From: Notamacropus eugenii
Lineage: Eukaryota > Chordata > Mammalia > Diprotodontia > Macropodidae
Direction: 5' to 3'
NCBI RefSeq assembly: GCF_028372415.1
Contig: NC_092874.1
Location: forward strand, 58,441,865-58,505,864
DNA: 64,000 bases
Below the pieces are notes generated by a model. The model was not told where the DNA came from. It saw only the letters and a list, made by a program, of their open reading frames with translations, and did no database searches. Both the position numbers and the translations under genes were made by a program. Below, piece by piece: positions 21,271-33,077 of this stretch; positions within the stretch are counted from its first letter, which is position 1, and each line of letters opens with the position of its first letter.

Positions 21271-22262
21271 ACCCTTTTTGCTAAAAATTCGACTTCAGGT
21301 GAAGTTTAACCACCTGATTTAGATTTTATAAAATAAAAAAGTTTACTTCTCACTGCTAAGGCACTGAATTCACTTCTAGTGTTGTGCTGTGTTGAGACTC
21401 AATTGATTTTCTCTGCTTTGCTTAGTTTCTTTTTTTCAAAAGTGGAGTAGTTTGTTAATTAAAGGAAAAAAAGTTTTTCTTTTCAATAATAGTGGCTATT
21501 CATCAGAACAGTAATACATTTTCAGAGTTGGATCTGATCTTAGGGGTACCAGCCAAAAATGGGTTAGTAGAACATTAACAAAAACTTGTCACCAGGAGAA
21601 ACAGGATAAAATCTATTTTTATCTAAATATGTAAAACCAATCAAGTCTGACTTGAGTGACCATTCTCATTGTTGAACTAAAGCATTAATAAAAGGGGAGA
21701 TTTTTCTTTTGACTTTAGTTTTAGGTAATGCCTTATTTGCTCTTTAATTGTTTAAAGTCTCTATTCTACCTTAAGTGACTGACTTACTAGTGATGAGCCT
21801 CTCCATATGTACCTAAGCAGGTGGTAATCAGGAAACAATGATTCTGGTGCTGGGGCTAAAAATGTTTCCAGGATGGTAGATAAATATCCCTAGAGAAGTA
21901 TATGACCTGGAGAAAAAACTAGGGCCAGTCCTGTAGCAAGAAACAAAGAAAATTAGCATACATATTGCATTCTCCATTGATCTCTGCCCGATTTCAAAAG
22001 AAAATGCATTTAACACCTACCCCAGAACTGCGTATGTCCAGAAAGTCTTTGAGGAACCCTTTCTGGTGGATTCATGGTAGGACATGGACAAAAGCCAGAC
22101 AGGATGGGTCTTCATGAATGGATGCTGGATGGCATTATTAGTGGGAATGTGGCAATTGATGAGATTATAGCTCCATCCAAATGTATAGGGTGGTGCCAAC
22201 AGGGACTGATTCTAGTGTCATGTGCTGGCAGGAGGATAAAGGCTAGTATGGGAAGAGAATAG
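21271..22262 (+). other. MRC1: MRC1 intron, no recognised feature
   Basis: Unassigned. Followed by an AT-only stretch at 22,263-22,340. Confidence 0.5.
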
Positions 22263-22340
22263 CAGCAATATTTATTATTGATATAATATTATATTTATAT
22301 ATTATATATTTATTTATATTGTATATCAATAATATTATTG
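22263..22340 (+). repeat. AT-rich low-complexity tract
   Basis: Repeated ATATTTATTATTG/ATATAATATTATAT units, able to fold on themselves. Confidence 0.75.
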
Positions 22341-22437
22341 ATTTCTGACTTCAGAAGATCAGGAGTTGGAAAGGGAAGAAATGGAGAGATCTCCTTTATT
22401 ATTTAACGTATCTTTCCCCCCATTCCTTTGATCCTGT

Positions 22438-22515
22438 TCTTTCTTCTTCTTCTTTCCTTCTCTCTCTCTCTCTTTCTCTCTCCCTCTCTCTGTCTCTCTC
22501 TCCTTTCTCTTTCAT
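22438..22515 (+). repeat. TC/TTC microsatellite
   Basis: CTTCTTCTTC followed by an impure TCTCTC run. The overlapping Leu/Ser-rich and Arg/Glu-rich open frames are artefacts of this repeat. Confidence 0.9.
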
Positions 22516-22579
22516 TCTTTATTCTGTTTCCCTCACTTTCCCCTCTTCCCCCACCTGCCATGGTACAAGACATACTCCC

Positions 22580-22720
22580 TGAGAGAGTTCCTTGGGGCAC
22601 CCAGAGATTATGTAACTTGCCCATGATCATTCAGATGGTTTGTGTAAGAGGTGGGACCTACATCTCCCTATTCCCAAGGTCTATCCTCTACATTATGCCC
22701 AGGAGCCTCATCTATCCATT
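22580..22720 (-). mobile_element. MIR-type SINE fragment
   Basis: CAGAGATTATGTAACTTGCC, then GGTGGGACCTACATCTCCC. Confidence 0.5.
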
Positions 22721-23004
22721 CATGCATCTACCTCGAATAAATAAAATTTAGTGCATGCTAATTGACAGATTAGTATAGTCAGTAAGTGTTAGAGAAATTC
22801 AGAGGAGGTGTTTGCTGAGGGCTGGCCAAGGCAGTGAGGGAAGGAATGGAGGGAATTTAAGATAGATGTTGGAGGAAGCGTAGAATTTAACTAAGTGGTA
22901 GAGGAGAAGGAAGGCTACCATATCACAATGACAAGTTATTTTACCTCTCTAGGTCCCAGTTTTCTTCATTCTAAAATGAAAAAAAAACCTTTCCCATTAA
23001 TTAG

Positions 23005-23125
23005 AGTGTTCATTTCTTGAGAGTAGAGATTTCTTTGTACTTTGCATTTATAGCCTAGTACCTACCATAATACCCAGCACAAAGTAGACATTTAATAATA
23101 ATAAATATTTGTTGATTTATTAATT
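23005..23125 (+). mobile_element. L2 LINE 3' tail
   Basis: TTGAGAGTAGAGATTTCTTT, CCCAGCACAAAGTAGACATT, then TAATAATAATAAATATTTG. Confidence 0.6.
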
Positions 23126-23159
23126 GATTTTAAGTTTGTATATAGATTCCTTGGAAGTA

Positions 23160-23930
23160 GGAGTGCAATTCTTGCACAGTGAGTATTAGAACAATTTGGT
23201 TGGAATTGAAGACTCATACAGTGGTTTATTAAGAGATTAGTTTTGGAGGGTTAATAGAGGTTAGACTGAGGAGTGTTTTGAACACTAACCTAAGGAATTT
23301 GGGAGAGATGTATGGAGCATTCAGGGAGGATTAGTACCTCTGGTGTGAGGGTGTGCTGAGCCCTTTTCTGGGCTGCTCACCCACCTTTGGTATCCACCTT
23401 TCATCCAGTTCTCACCAGCAACTCCAAGAAGCTGTAGCATGTACAATGGCCACACTCTGCTAAAACCATCTTGACAGATAGGCTAAACCAGATTAAGGGT
23501 GACCAGCAGGCCACAAACCTGTCAGTGAGCCCAAGCACGTGGAGACTTCCCATCCCCAGGCTGTACTACACCGTCAGAATGGGTGGATGGAAACAATTTG
23601 TTCCAATTGCCATAGAGGCAACTGAAGTAGGTATTGTGGAATACTGAGAGCTTGGTCAGGCATCAAAGATTCCATCCACTGCCTCCTGAGCCATTGCCAA
23701 GTATCCTGACTTTGTCTTGCCACTGGACTTTGATGACTCTGGAAGAATGAATGACGTTGATGATTTTGTGCAACTCTACCACACTAAAGTTCATGTCATC
23801 ACCCTGCGATGTCATTGGTCTTTGAAAGGAAGGACCAATGATAATGAGTTTGATTTTATCTTATTGATAGGGGAGAATCATTGAAGACTTTTGCTCTAGA
23901 GATCAATACAATACAAATGGCATATTGGGA
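23160..23930 (-). mobile_element. L2 LINE, split by a later insertion
   Basis: Minus-strand L2 text is in two blocks, 23,160-23,300 (ending CACTAACCTAAGGAATTTG) and about 23,850-23,930 (GATTTTATCTTATTGATAGG, then AGAATCATTGAAGAC). Joined across the intervening element the two give the continuous L2 order. Confidence 0.5.
23302..23850 (+). mobile_element. RTE-tailed SINE-like element inserted in L2
   Basis: Non-coding element whose 3' end (ATGTCATTGGTCTTTGAAAG, then GAAGGACCAATGATAATGAG) resembles RTE-mobilised marsupial tails. The body (TGAGCCCTTTTCTGGGCTGC, GCCACTGGACTTTGATGACT) fits no gene I know. The short TTTG at both junctions could be part of a duplication. Confidence 0.5.
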
Positions 23931-24267
23931 AGATTCCTTAATTCATAGTGTGCAAAATAGGTGAGAAAAAGGAAAGGCTGGAAATAAGCAACATTCTGTT
24001 TTCATTTAGCTCTTTCAAACTAGATTTTCTTTTGATATCTCCATCACTACATATCCTCCTTTATCAAATTTTGGCTTCTCCATTCTTAATATCATATTAC
24101 TGAATTTCAGTTACTCCACCATAACATTCTATATTATTGGGCAGAATGTAAATCTTCATTTTGTAACTGTTCATGAAATAGTTCTGGTATTCATACCAAC
24201 AACTGTCTGTGGCTGTTGCGTGAAGTTGTTTGTGGTTGATGATGAACCCTAGAAATTAGAAATAACA

Positions 24268-24400
24268 TCTCATAGGATCATAGATGTAGATGGAGAGGCC
24301 TTAGAAGTCATCAAGTCTAGTCCCTCAATTTACAAATGAGGAAACTGAGGTCTAGGAGATGAAGTGACTTTGCCCAACGTCACATAGCTAGTGTGTGTGT
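24268..24400 (-). mobile_element. MIR-type SINE
   Basis: ATAGGATCATAGATGTAGAT, then TTACAAATGAGGAAACTGAG and TCACATAGCTAGTGTGT: clear minus-strand copy. Confidence 0.7.
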
Positions 24401-24754
24401 TCATATGAAATACGTCAGTTTAATAATAATTATGGAGCACTTCACCTCCTGCTCCCCCACCCCATTTTGCAATAAATGAATTCTAATGTTCACCTTAGAA
24501 ATGAACTTATACCATTATGGGGATCAAAATTAAAAATCTGAATTCTTCTAGAGCAGTTCTTGAATTGAGTCTGACTTGTTTTTTCTAAATATTTTGAAAA
24601 TGATTTCAATATATTTTATTTCCCTTGTATTTTTCCTATGTATTTCATTTTATGCATTTTGAGAAGGGTCCCAGGATGATGAGTCTTCAATCCCTTCCTG
24701 ACTTTGCTTTTGGCTTTCTAGATGTTGATACCATGTTCGCCTTCTCATCTTCCT

Positions 24755-24885
24755 TTTGTGTATTGTCTTCTCTTATTAGAATAGCTCTTTAAGGTCGGGG
24801 ATTGTCTTTTGTTTTGTTTGTATCTCCAGAGTTTAGGAAATTATAAATATTTAAGACAAGCTTATTGTCTTGCCTAAAAATATTA
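24755..24885 (+). mobile_element. L2 LINE 3' tail
   Basis: TTAAGGTCGGGGATTGTCTT, TTTGTATCTCCAGAGTTTAG. Confidence 0.55.
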
Positions 24886-25179
24886 TATTGAGAAGGATTC
24901 CATAGGCTTCACTGGATCACCCAAAAGGTCTAGGTCACAAAAAAGGTAAAGAGTCCCTGATTTAGAGAGACCGAATGAATAGCCACTGAGTGGCTAGGAA
25001 GGAGGCACCCAGTCATTAGGTATTGTGTCATTCAAGAGAATGTCCTCTCATGAAGAGCAGGTCAAGATTCAGGACCACTTTTTAAGCATCTTGGCCATTA
25101 TGTAGTTGGCCCAAAGAATAAGCCATTCCCACCAGTTCCATGTATCTGAATCATATTTGTTCCTTTGTCCACTTTTCAG

Positions 25180-25293
25180 GTGCAAGTTTGGTTTCCATTG
25201 AGTCAGATATGGAATCAGAGTTTCTGAAACACAAGGTTGAACCACTTAAAAGCAAAACCAATTTTTGGTTAGGAATGTTTAGAAATGTAGAAG
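25180..25293 (+). CDS. MRC1: MRC1 exon: CTLD8, middle part
   Basis: Codes GASLVSIESDMESEFLKHKV and EPLKSKTNFWLGMFRNVE, against human GSSLVSIESAAESSFLSYRVEPLKSKTNFWIGLFRNVE. It holds the WIG-like core of the lectin fold (WLG here). Acceptor AG 25178-25179, donor GTAAGT from 25294, phase 1 on both sides. The preceding intron is about 5 kb and full of repeats. Confidence 0.95.
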
Positions 25294-25319
25294 GTAAGTA
25301 TTGTTATACCTTTATTTAG

Positions 25320-25720
25320 CATAAGCATTTTCGGTCCTCCTCCCTCCTCATTTCTACTTATTAAAATCACCTTTTCTTTCAAGACCAATCTCCACTGTCA
25401 CCTCCTCCATCCTCCACCCACTCTCACCTCTATGTAGAAGTAACCTTTCTCCAACACTTCTCCAACTTTCCATGAACACTTGGAGTTTCCTCTTTGCCCT
25501 TTTCACATCTGACCCTTTTATATTCTCTTAGCCATATTTGTGTATCTACTTGTTCCCTTTCACATTCTACTCTTTTATGTTCTATCTTGCTTACTGATGT
25601 ACCTACTATTCTCTCTGTTGCCCCCAGGAGATGATGGACTCCTTCAGGGTAAGGATTTTCTCACCTTTCTATCTCTGTAGTAACTTAGATGTCAAAAGCA
25701 CTTAATTTTTTTTTAACTGA
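25320..25720 (+). mobile_element. L2 LINE 3' region
   Basis: C/T-rich L2 text (CAAGACCAATCTCCACTGTC, CACCTCCTCCATCC) ending with GATGATGGACTCCTTCAGGG and a degraded tail. Confidence 0.5.
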
Positions 25721-25917
25721 AATTGAATTGAACTGAACATCTGGAATCTTCTGTTCCAAGGGAAAAGAACAATTTCAGTGGTTTTGCGATTGATTCATGG
25801 TTTTCTCATCATATTTTCATTATAAAAGATGAGGAGTGGATAAGTAATGCATAGCATGTTGTGGTCTTTTAAAAATATTTATTTTTATTCTGAATTGCAA
25901 TACCAAGCAAAGAAATT

Positions 25918-26062
25918 ATTCATATATATATATATATGTGTGTGTGTATATGTGTATGTACACATATGTATATACTTACAGAGGTATAGACACCCTGCTA
26001 TTAAATATCATATCATATATGTATGTATATATTTGTGTGTGTATGTATCATACCTAACATTA
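25918..26062 (+). repeat. TA/TG microsatellite cluster
   Basis: Two blocks of alternating TATATA/TGTGTG separated by about 45 bases. Confidence 0.85.
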
Positions 26063-26634
26063 GGTATCATGTTTATTTATCTATCTATCCATCTGAGCAG
26101 AAAAAAGGATTGTGACATGGTGATTTCTGTTAATGCAGATTTGCTTTTCATTTTAAATAGATGGTAAATTTAAGCTTTGGCTTTCAATTCTGTCCTGATG
26201 ATGTGATTTTTTTTCTGGCCCCTCTGTTCTTTTTTGTGAATTTTAAAAACCTAACCTCTTTTTTTCTTTTCTGTTTTTTGACAACCCTATTACTAGCCCC
26301 CTTCACCCCTATCTCCTTCTGCTCCCTGTTTGCCCAACTGAGAAAGAAAGGAACAAAAAAAGTAAGAAAAATAAAACCCCTGTAACAAACAGCATATTGT
26401 GGTCAATAGAAATAGTTAGAGGTTTATTTTCCCCCCATATTTATTTAATATTCTTAATGGAATAGTTTTATACAGTAAAAAAAATTAAAGTTGAAAAGGA
26501 AAAGAGTAAAAAGAGGAGATTCTTCACATTTCACTCATTTGCATGAACAAGTTGAGTTCAGCATATGAGCTCTGCTGAGTTCAACACCATTGTTCCTATA
26601 TGCCTTTGAAGTTTTGTGTCCCCTTTTATAGTTG
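26063..26634 (+). other. MRC1: MRC1 intron, no recognised feature
   Basis: T-rich; the open frame at 26,161-26,385 is hydrophobic by composition only. Confidence 0.5.
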
Positions 26635-26960
26635 CCTAGTCAGTCAACTAGCATTTTTAAGCTCCTACTATGTGCCAAGCACTATGCTAAGGGCTGGAGA
26701 TACAAACAAAGGCAAAAGAACCATCCCTCCCTTCAAGGAGCTCACAGTCTAATTGAGGAGACAATAGGCAAACAACTATGTATAAACAAGATACAGATAG
26801 GATAAATTGGAGGTAGTGTTAGTGGAAAGGTACTAAGTTTAAGGAGACCTGGGAAAGGCACCATGTTGAAGGAGGGTCTTTAACTGAGAATGGAAGGAAG
26901 CGAGAAGACAGGTGGTAGAGATGAGGAGGGAGAACCAAGCGTGGGAGACAGTGATCTCTG
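26635..26960 (-). mobile_element. L2 LINE 3' part
   Basis: Minus-strand L2: on + CTCCTACTATGTGCCAAGCA, CCTTCAAGGAGCTCACAGTC, GGTAGAGATGAGGAGGGAGA. Confidence 0.7.
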
Positions 26961-26984
26961 TTAGTACCAAAATCTCTACATTGC

Positions 26985-27450
26985 CATTATCAGATTAATT
27001 TCCTTTGATCCAAAACATACTCTTCCTCCTCCTGATTACTAACCTGTGTGGTAACACAAATTACTCTTTGTGTCCATTGTTTCACCATATTGCTTGTCAT
27101 TCACTTTATAATCTTGGACTCACGATGGATTACCTTCACTATATACCTAATTACTTTTCAAGTCCTATTCTTTTATTTCCACAGTAGCTCTTGAATTATT
27201 CTCTTCCCTTCCATTCCCACAATTAAGAACTATTCATTTCTTTCCTGGCCTGTTTGCTGATCTCATAAACAGACTTTTGATCTTTCTGTATCTCCTTCCT
27301 CCAGTTCATTCTTTGTACCACTGCCAGACACATCTTTCTAATGGACCGTTGTGATTGTGCTGATCAAAAATCCTAAATAGTTTCTCATCTCCTACCAAAT
27401 GTAGTCCAAACTCCTTAGTTTCTTGGTCACAACCTTTAAAAGTCATTCAT
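26985..27450 (+). mobile_element. L2 LINE 3' region (decayed)
   Basis: CACATCTTTCTAATGGACCG then AATAGTTTCTCATCTCCTAC and AAACTCCTTAGTTTCTTGG recall the L2 3' coding/UTR text. Low certainty. Confidence 0.4.
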
Positions 27451-27737
27451 ACTTCCAGTAATCATTCCCTACATCAATCCATTCAACTTTGGAACTCTCA
27501 GTCTGGGTTGAGTTGTTCTTGTGAATAAGTACAAACTCAGGAACTCCATTATGTACTCTCAGCCCCAGACCAAGCAATACTTGCTTCACATTCCATCTAG
27601 CCATCCTGTCCATCATTTTGTTATCCTCTTTAGCATGGCGAGTAATGCCTACTCGTTCTCTACTTTTGGTATCTGTATTTTGCTCCAGAAACAATAATCA
27701 AGTCAATACTTGAAGCATAATTACTAATGGAAAGTTG

Positions 27738-30700
27738 TGTCATGGGAGCCAAAATGGTGGAGTAAGCAGTAAATCACCATAACCCTCCTATATTCACTTC
27801 CAAATAACCATAAAATAGCACCCACAAATTCCATGAAATCAGAACCTGCAAAAAGATAGGAATTAAACAATCTTTTAGCCCAAGAAACTTGAAAGATCAG
27901 CAAGAAAGATCTGTCTTACTTGGGTAAAAGGGGAATGCAGTCCAGGAGAGGAAGCATTCCAGCAAGCCAGTAGCAAGCCCCACCTCAGCAAATCAGTGGG
28001 AGATCCTGAGCCCCAGTGCGGTGGAACAAGCAAACACCCACACAATCTCCCCTTCCCCCAATATGCCTCAGCATAGCCAGGAGAATGGGCAGATTCCAAC
28101 TCCAAGAATCAGCACACACTTCAGCATAGCCCTGGGCAAGCAAGCAGCTGCCAGCAGCCATACTAATGTGGGGTTCAGTGTAACCCCAGGGAAATGCAGA
28201 AACACCCCACTGGCCTCAGAAGCTGCCAGACTCCTACAGCCTCCAGTAGTACCAGTCTTCCCTACCCCACCCTCTCAGTGAAGCACCAGACACAAAGGTT
28301 CCCTGTGGGCCTCAGGGCAACACCAGTGTAGCACAAGGTAAATAGCCAGTAGCCCCAGAACAAGGAGCATGACACAGTGCCCTTTCCACCCTTGGAGCAG
28401 AGATCAAATTTTTTAAAAAAGAAAAAAGGCCAAAAAAAGATGAGCAAAATACAAAAAAAAAAAAAGAATCTAATTACAGAAAGTTATTATGGTGACAGGG
28501 AAGATCAAGACACAAACTCAGAAGAGGACAATGTCAAAACAGTTATGGGCAAAAACACAAAGAAAATGAGAAGTGGTCTAAAGCCCAGAAAAAACTCATG
28601 GAAGAGCTCAAAAAGGAGCTTAAACATCACATGAGAGAGGCAGAAGAAAAACTGGGGAAAGAAATGAGAGTGATGCAAGAGAATTATGAAAAAAAGTCAA
28701 CAGCTTGGAAAAAGAAACAATTGATTAAAAAATAGATTTGGTTAAATAGAAAAGGTGATACAAAAATCACTGAAGAAAACAACTCCTTAAAAAGTACAAT
28801 TGGCCAAGTGGAAAAGGAAGTACAATAACTAACTGAGGAAAACAACTCTTTAAAAGCTAGAATTGGGCAAGTGGAAGCTAATGCAGCTATGAGACATCAA
28901 GAATCAATCAAACAAATGGAAAAGAATGAAAAACAGAAGAAAATGTAAAATAACTCATGTATTGTAAATGTAAAATGTAAATGTAAAAATGTAAAAGACA
29001 ACTGACCTGAAAAAACAGATACAGAAGAGACAAAAGAGTCAGAATCATTGGACTATCTGAAAGCCATAATCAAAAGAGAACCTGGACAGTATCTTTCAAG
29101 AAATTATCAAGGAAAACTGTACTGATATCCTGGAACCAGAGGGTAAAATAGGCATTTAAAGAATCTACTGATCACCTCAGAAAAGAAATCCCAAAATAAA
29201 AACTCTGAGGAATGCTATAGTCGAATTATAGAACTATCAGGTCAAGCAAAAAATACTGCCAGTGGCCAGAAACAACCAATCCAAATGTTGTCAAGCCACA
29301 ATCAGGATTACACAGGACTTAGCAGCTGCAACTTTAAAGAATTAGAAGTCATGGAACATGATATTCCAGAAGGCAAAGGAGCTAGTACTACAAGTAAGAA
29401 TCACCTACCTGGCAAAATTAAGCATAAAGCTTCAAGGGAAAAAATGGCCATTTAATGATATAGAAGGATTTCAATCTTTCATAACCAGATCTGAACAAAA
29501 AAAATTATCCCCAATATCAAGACCCAAGAGAAGTCTAAAAAGGTAAAAAGCAAAAAGAAAGCATAAGGTTTTCAGTGGAACTTAGCTGTTTGCATCACTA
29601 CATGGAAAAGTGATACTTATAATTCTTAATAATTGTACCATTAAGAGTATGGCTAGAAAGAATATACATAGACAGAGTGCACAGGTATAAGGTGAATTGG
29701 AGGGAGTGACATAAAAAATAGTTAAGGATGAGAAAGAAGAGTACACTGGGTGCAAAAGGGAGAGATAGAATGGGGTAAATTATTTCACATGTACAGGCAG
29801 GAAAAAGGAAATAGGAAATAAAATAGGGAAAGATGGGAATGTGGTGACAGGCATTGCTTGAACCTTACTTTAATCAGTATTGGCTCAAAGAGGGAATCAT
29901 ATACATAATCAGCTGAATCTAGAAATCTGTCTCAGCCAACAGGAAAATAGAAGGGGATGAGATTAAATAAACGGTGGTGGTATTGGTTGTGGGGACTAAC
30001 AGAAGAGAGGGCAGACAGGGAGAGACTATAGACAGAAACAAAACACTGGTGAGAACAGAAAGGGTGAAAGGAGAGAGAAAGAAAAGTATAAAGGGGGAAA
30101 ATAGAATGAAGGGAAATACACAATTAGTATTCATAACTGTGATGAACTCTCCCATAAAATGGAAGAAGATAGCAGAGTGGATCAAAAAACAAAATCTTAC
30201 AATATGTTGTTTACAAGAAACACACTTGAAGCAGAGAGAGACACATACAGAGTAAAGGTTAGGTGCTGGAGGAGAATCTACTATGTTTCAGCTGAAGTAA
30301 AAAAGCTAGGATAGCAATCCTGATCTCAGACACAGCAAAAATAGACCACATTAAAAGAAATAAAGACAGAAACTACATCTTGCTAAAAAGTATCATAGGT
30401 AATAAAGTAATATCAATACCAAACACACACACATGCATATAGCATTATCTGGTGCTGGCTAAGATATAGAAAGGTAGATCAGTTGAACACAGTAAACATC
30501 TCTTAAAGGAGAAGTTAAGTGAGTTACAGGTTTGTAACCAAGCAAGAGATAGAGAGTATTGCAAAATATAAAATAAATAATTTTAATTATATTAAATTAA
30601 AAAGCTTTTGCACAAACAAAACCAATGCAACCATAATTAGAAGGAAAGCAAAAAGCTGGGAAACAGTATTTACAAGTGTCTCGGATAAAGTCTCATGTCT

Positions 30701-31713
30701 CAAATATATGTAGTCAAATTTATAAGAATACAAGCCATTCCACAATTGATAAATAGTGAAAGATATGAACAAGCAGTTTTCAGATGAGGAAATCAAAGCT
30801 ATCTGTTGGCATATAAAAAAGTGCTCTAAATCACTTTGATTAGAAAAATGCAGATTAAAACAACTTTGAGGTACCACTACATACCTATCAAATTGACTAA
30901 TATGACAAAAATGGAAAATGATAACTGTTAGAGAGGATGTGAAAAAACTGGGACACTAATGCACTGCTGATAGAGTTGTGAACTGATCCAACCGTTCTGG
31001 AGAGCAATTTGGAATTATGCTTAAAGAGTTATCAAGCTATGCATACCTTTTGTATTCCAAAGTGATCATTAAAAAAGGAAAAAGGACATACATGTGTAAA
31101 AGTATTTATAGCAACCCTTTTTGTGATGGCAAAATGTTGGAAATTGAGGGGATGCCTATCAATAGGGGAATGGCTGAACAAGGTGTGGCATATGAATGTA
31201 ATGGAATACTATTGTGCAATAAGAAATGATGAACAGGCACATTTCAGAAAAACCTGGAAGGACTTGTACAAACTAATGAAAAGTGAAATAAGCAGAACCA
31301 GGAAAACACTGTACACTATGTCAGCAACCTTGTGTGATGATCAACTATGAATGACTCAGCTTTTCTCAGTGACACAGTGATCCAAGACAAGTACAAAAGA
31401 CTCATGAAGAAAAATGCTCTCCACATCCAGAAAAAGAACTATGGAGTCTGAATGCAGATCAAAGCATACTTTTTTCACTTTATTCTTTTTCGTGTTTTTT
31501 TCCCTTTTGATCTATTTCTTCTTTCACAATTGTGACTAATACGGAAATATTGTTTTATATAATAGCACATGTATAATGAATATCAAATTGCCTATCATTT
31601 TAGGAAGAGGGAAGGGGAGGCAGAAAAATCTGGAACTTAAAATCATGTAAAAATGAATACTAAAAACTGTCTTGACATGTAACTGGGGAAAAATTCTATT
31701 TAAGAAAAAAATG
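27738..31713 (+). mobile_element. L1 LINE, 5' end to 3' end with a large internal deletion
   Basis: Starts with GGGAGCCAAAATGGTGGAGT, a typical marsupial L1 5' end. ORF1 remnants follow at 28,377-28,700, with the coiled-coil segment ATGGAAGAGCTCAAAAAGGA at 28,598. The ORF2 endonuclease start is at about 30,140-30,240 (IKKQNLTICCLQETHLKQRE). After about 30,430 the text is already the C-terminal part of ORF2, so most of the reverse transcriptase is missing. Conserved 3' text (CCTTTTTGTGATGGCAAAAT, CAGAAAAACCTGGAAGGAC, CCACATCCAGAAAAAGAACT) leads to an A-rich end near 31,713. It is inactive, with many stops. Confidence 0.85.
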
Positions 31714-32004
31714 TTACATCAGTTGACAACTCCATGGCTAAGTTTACAATTCCTATTAATTACCCAGACCAAAACATACTTCCTTTAGCACCAAATATGG
31801 TGCCTTGTGAGTAGAAGATGCTTGTTAAAACCCTTTAAAATTTCTTGTAGCCTCATAAGTGAAAAATCTGGTTTGGAATCTATTATGATTTGTTTTTTTC
31901 AAATATATGTATATAAGGTCAATATTTCTGCCTACTTAAAAGAGTTGACATTTTTCCAAGTGATTATTGCAAAGTGAATTTTGACTCTCCCTTCCAACAA
32001 TCAG

Positions 32005-32172
32005 GGAACTGGCTTTGGATAAATAATAATCCAGTATCTTTTGTCAACTGGAAAAGTGGAGAGCCCTCTAGTGAGCGTAATGAAGACTGTGTCGAGCTCT
32101 ATTCTTCGAGTGGCCAATGGAACAACCTTTACTGTTCTTCCTACAAAGGATATATTTGTAAAAGAGAAAAAA
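32005..32172 (+). CDS. MRC1: MRC1 exon: end of CTLD8
   Basis: Codes GNWLWINNNPVSFVNWKSGE, then PSSERNEDCVELYSSSGQWN and CSSYKGYICKREK. Human: GTWLWINNSPVSFVNWNTGDPSGERNDCVALHASSGFWSNIHCSSYKGYICKRPK. The sugar motif is EPS and the second part WNN, so it is not canonical. One extra residue is present in the ERNEDC stretch relative to human ERNDC. Acceptor AG 32003-32004; donor GTAAGT from 32173; phases 1 and 1. Confidence 0.95.
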
Positions 32173-32589
32173 GTAAGTATTTTTTCCTGTAACGTTAAAA
32201 TGTTCATCACACCATTTCCACTATTCACTTAGTCAGACATAAATGAGGGGCCAGCAGAAGGAAGTAAAGAGCAGTTGTGAGGTATCCAATAGAGTTTGAG
32301 TCACATTGGAGTATCATTGGGACATTACAAATAGAGAATGACTTGGGGAGTTGAGGGATAAATTGAGCATTATCATAGTTAAAGAGTTCTGTCTGTTGCT
32401 CTCCTGGAACAAACAAAGCCCTTTATCTTTATGTCCATATTATAATTTAGGCTTATCATTTTATTTTGAAGACATATTCTCATATTGCCAAAATCATGAA
32501 TGGTAGGGATGACCCATTCTGGAGATATTTGTAGCCCAAGCAAGCTCATCAATACCTCATATATCTAGAATCTGATGCTGAGAACTTGG
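32173..32589 (+). other. MRC1: MRC1 intron, no recognised feature
   Basis: Nothing identified. Confidence 0.5.
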
Positions 32590-32810
32590 AACATGATGTA
32601 ATGGACAGGGAATCAGGAGACTTTTATGTCTGATCTTTGCCACTTACTGGCAATAGCATGGCAAGCTTTTAACCTCTCCTTCCTCCTTTATAGAATAGGA
32701 ATAATGATACTTCCAACATTTATCTCATTTGGCTCCTTTAGAAAAGCACTTTGTAAATTGTAAAGCGCTAAATAAATGTGAACTATTATTATCATTATTA
32801 TAGAAAAGTT
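32590..32810 (+). mobile_element. MIR SINE, near complete
   Basis: Plus-strand order from GGACAGGGAATCAGGAGACT through GCCACTTACTGGCAATAGCA, ATAGAATAGGAATAATGATA and GTAAAGCGCTAAATAAATGT to an ATTATTATC tail. Confidence 0.75.
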
Positions 32811-33035
32811 TCATTAATAACAGGATGCTTACATTCAATGAGTACAAGTATAGGATGGGTAGGGGGATAAAATAAAGCTATGGAAAGAGTATAGACAGAA
32901 CAGATTATAGTAGAGCACAGTCTAAATGAATATAGAATCGTTAGCACATATTTGAGAATTAAATATTACAAATTATACAAGTGTCATTTAATTATGAGCT
33001 CGTGTAAACTTTAAACAAATGTCTTTTTTTTTAAG

Positions 33036-33077
33036 TTGTTGATGTTAAACCTACTCAGCCAATGGAGAAACCAAAAG
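33036..33077 (+). CDS. MRC1: MRC1 exon: juxtamembrane linker
   Basis: A 42-base exon coding IVDVKPTQPMEKPK, aligned with human IIDAKPTHELLTTK. It links CTLD8 to the membrane. Acceptor AG is at 33034-33035 behind an eight-T tract; donor GTAAGG starts at 33078. Phase 1 on both sides. Short and fast-evolving, so placed by position, splice signals and the IxDxKPT match. Confidence 0.85.

Noticed and set aside
22403-22751. Overlapping frames on both strands near 22.4-22.75 kb
   Set aside because: Driven by a TC/TTC repeat and an adjacent MIR fragment.
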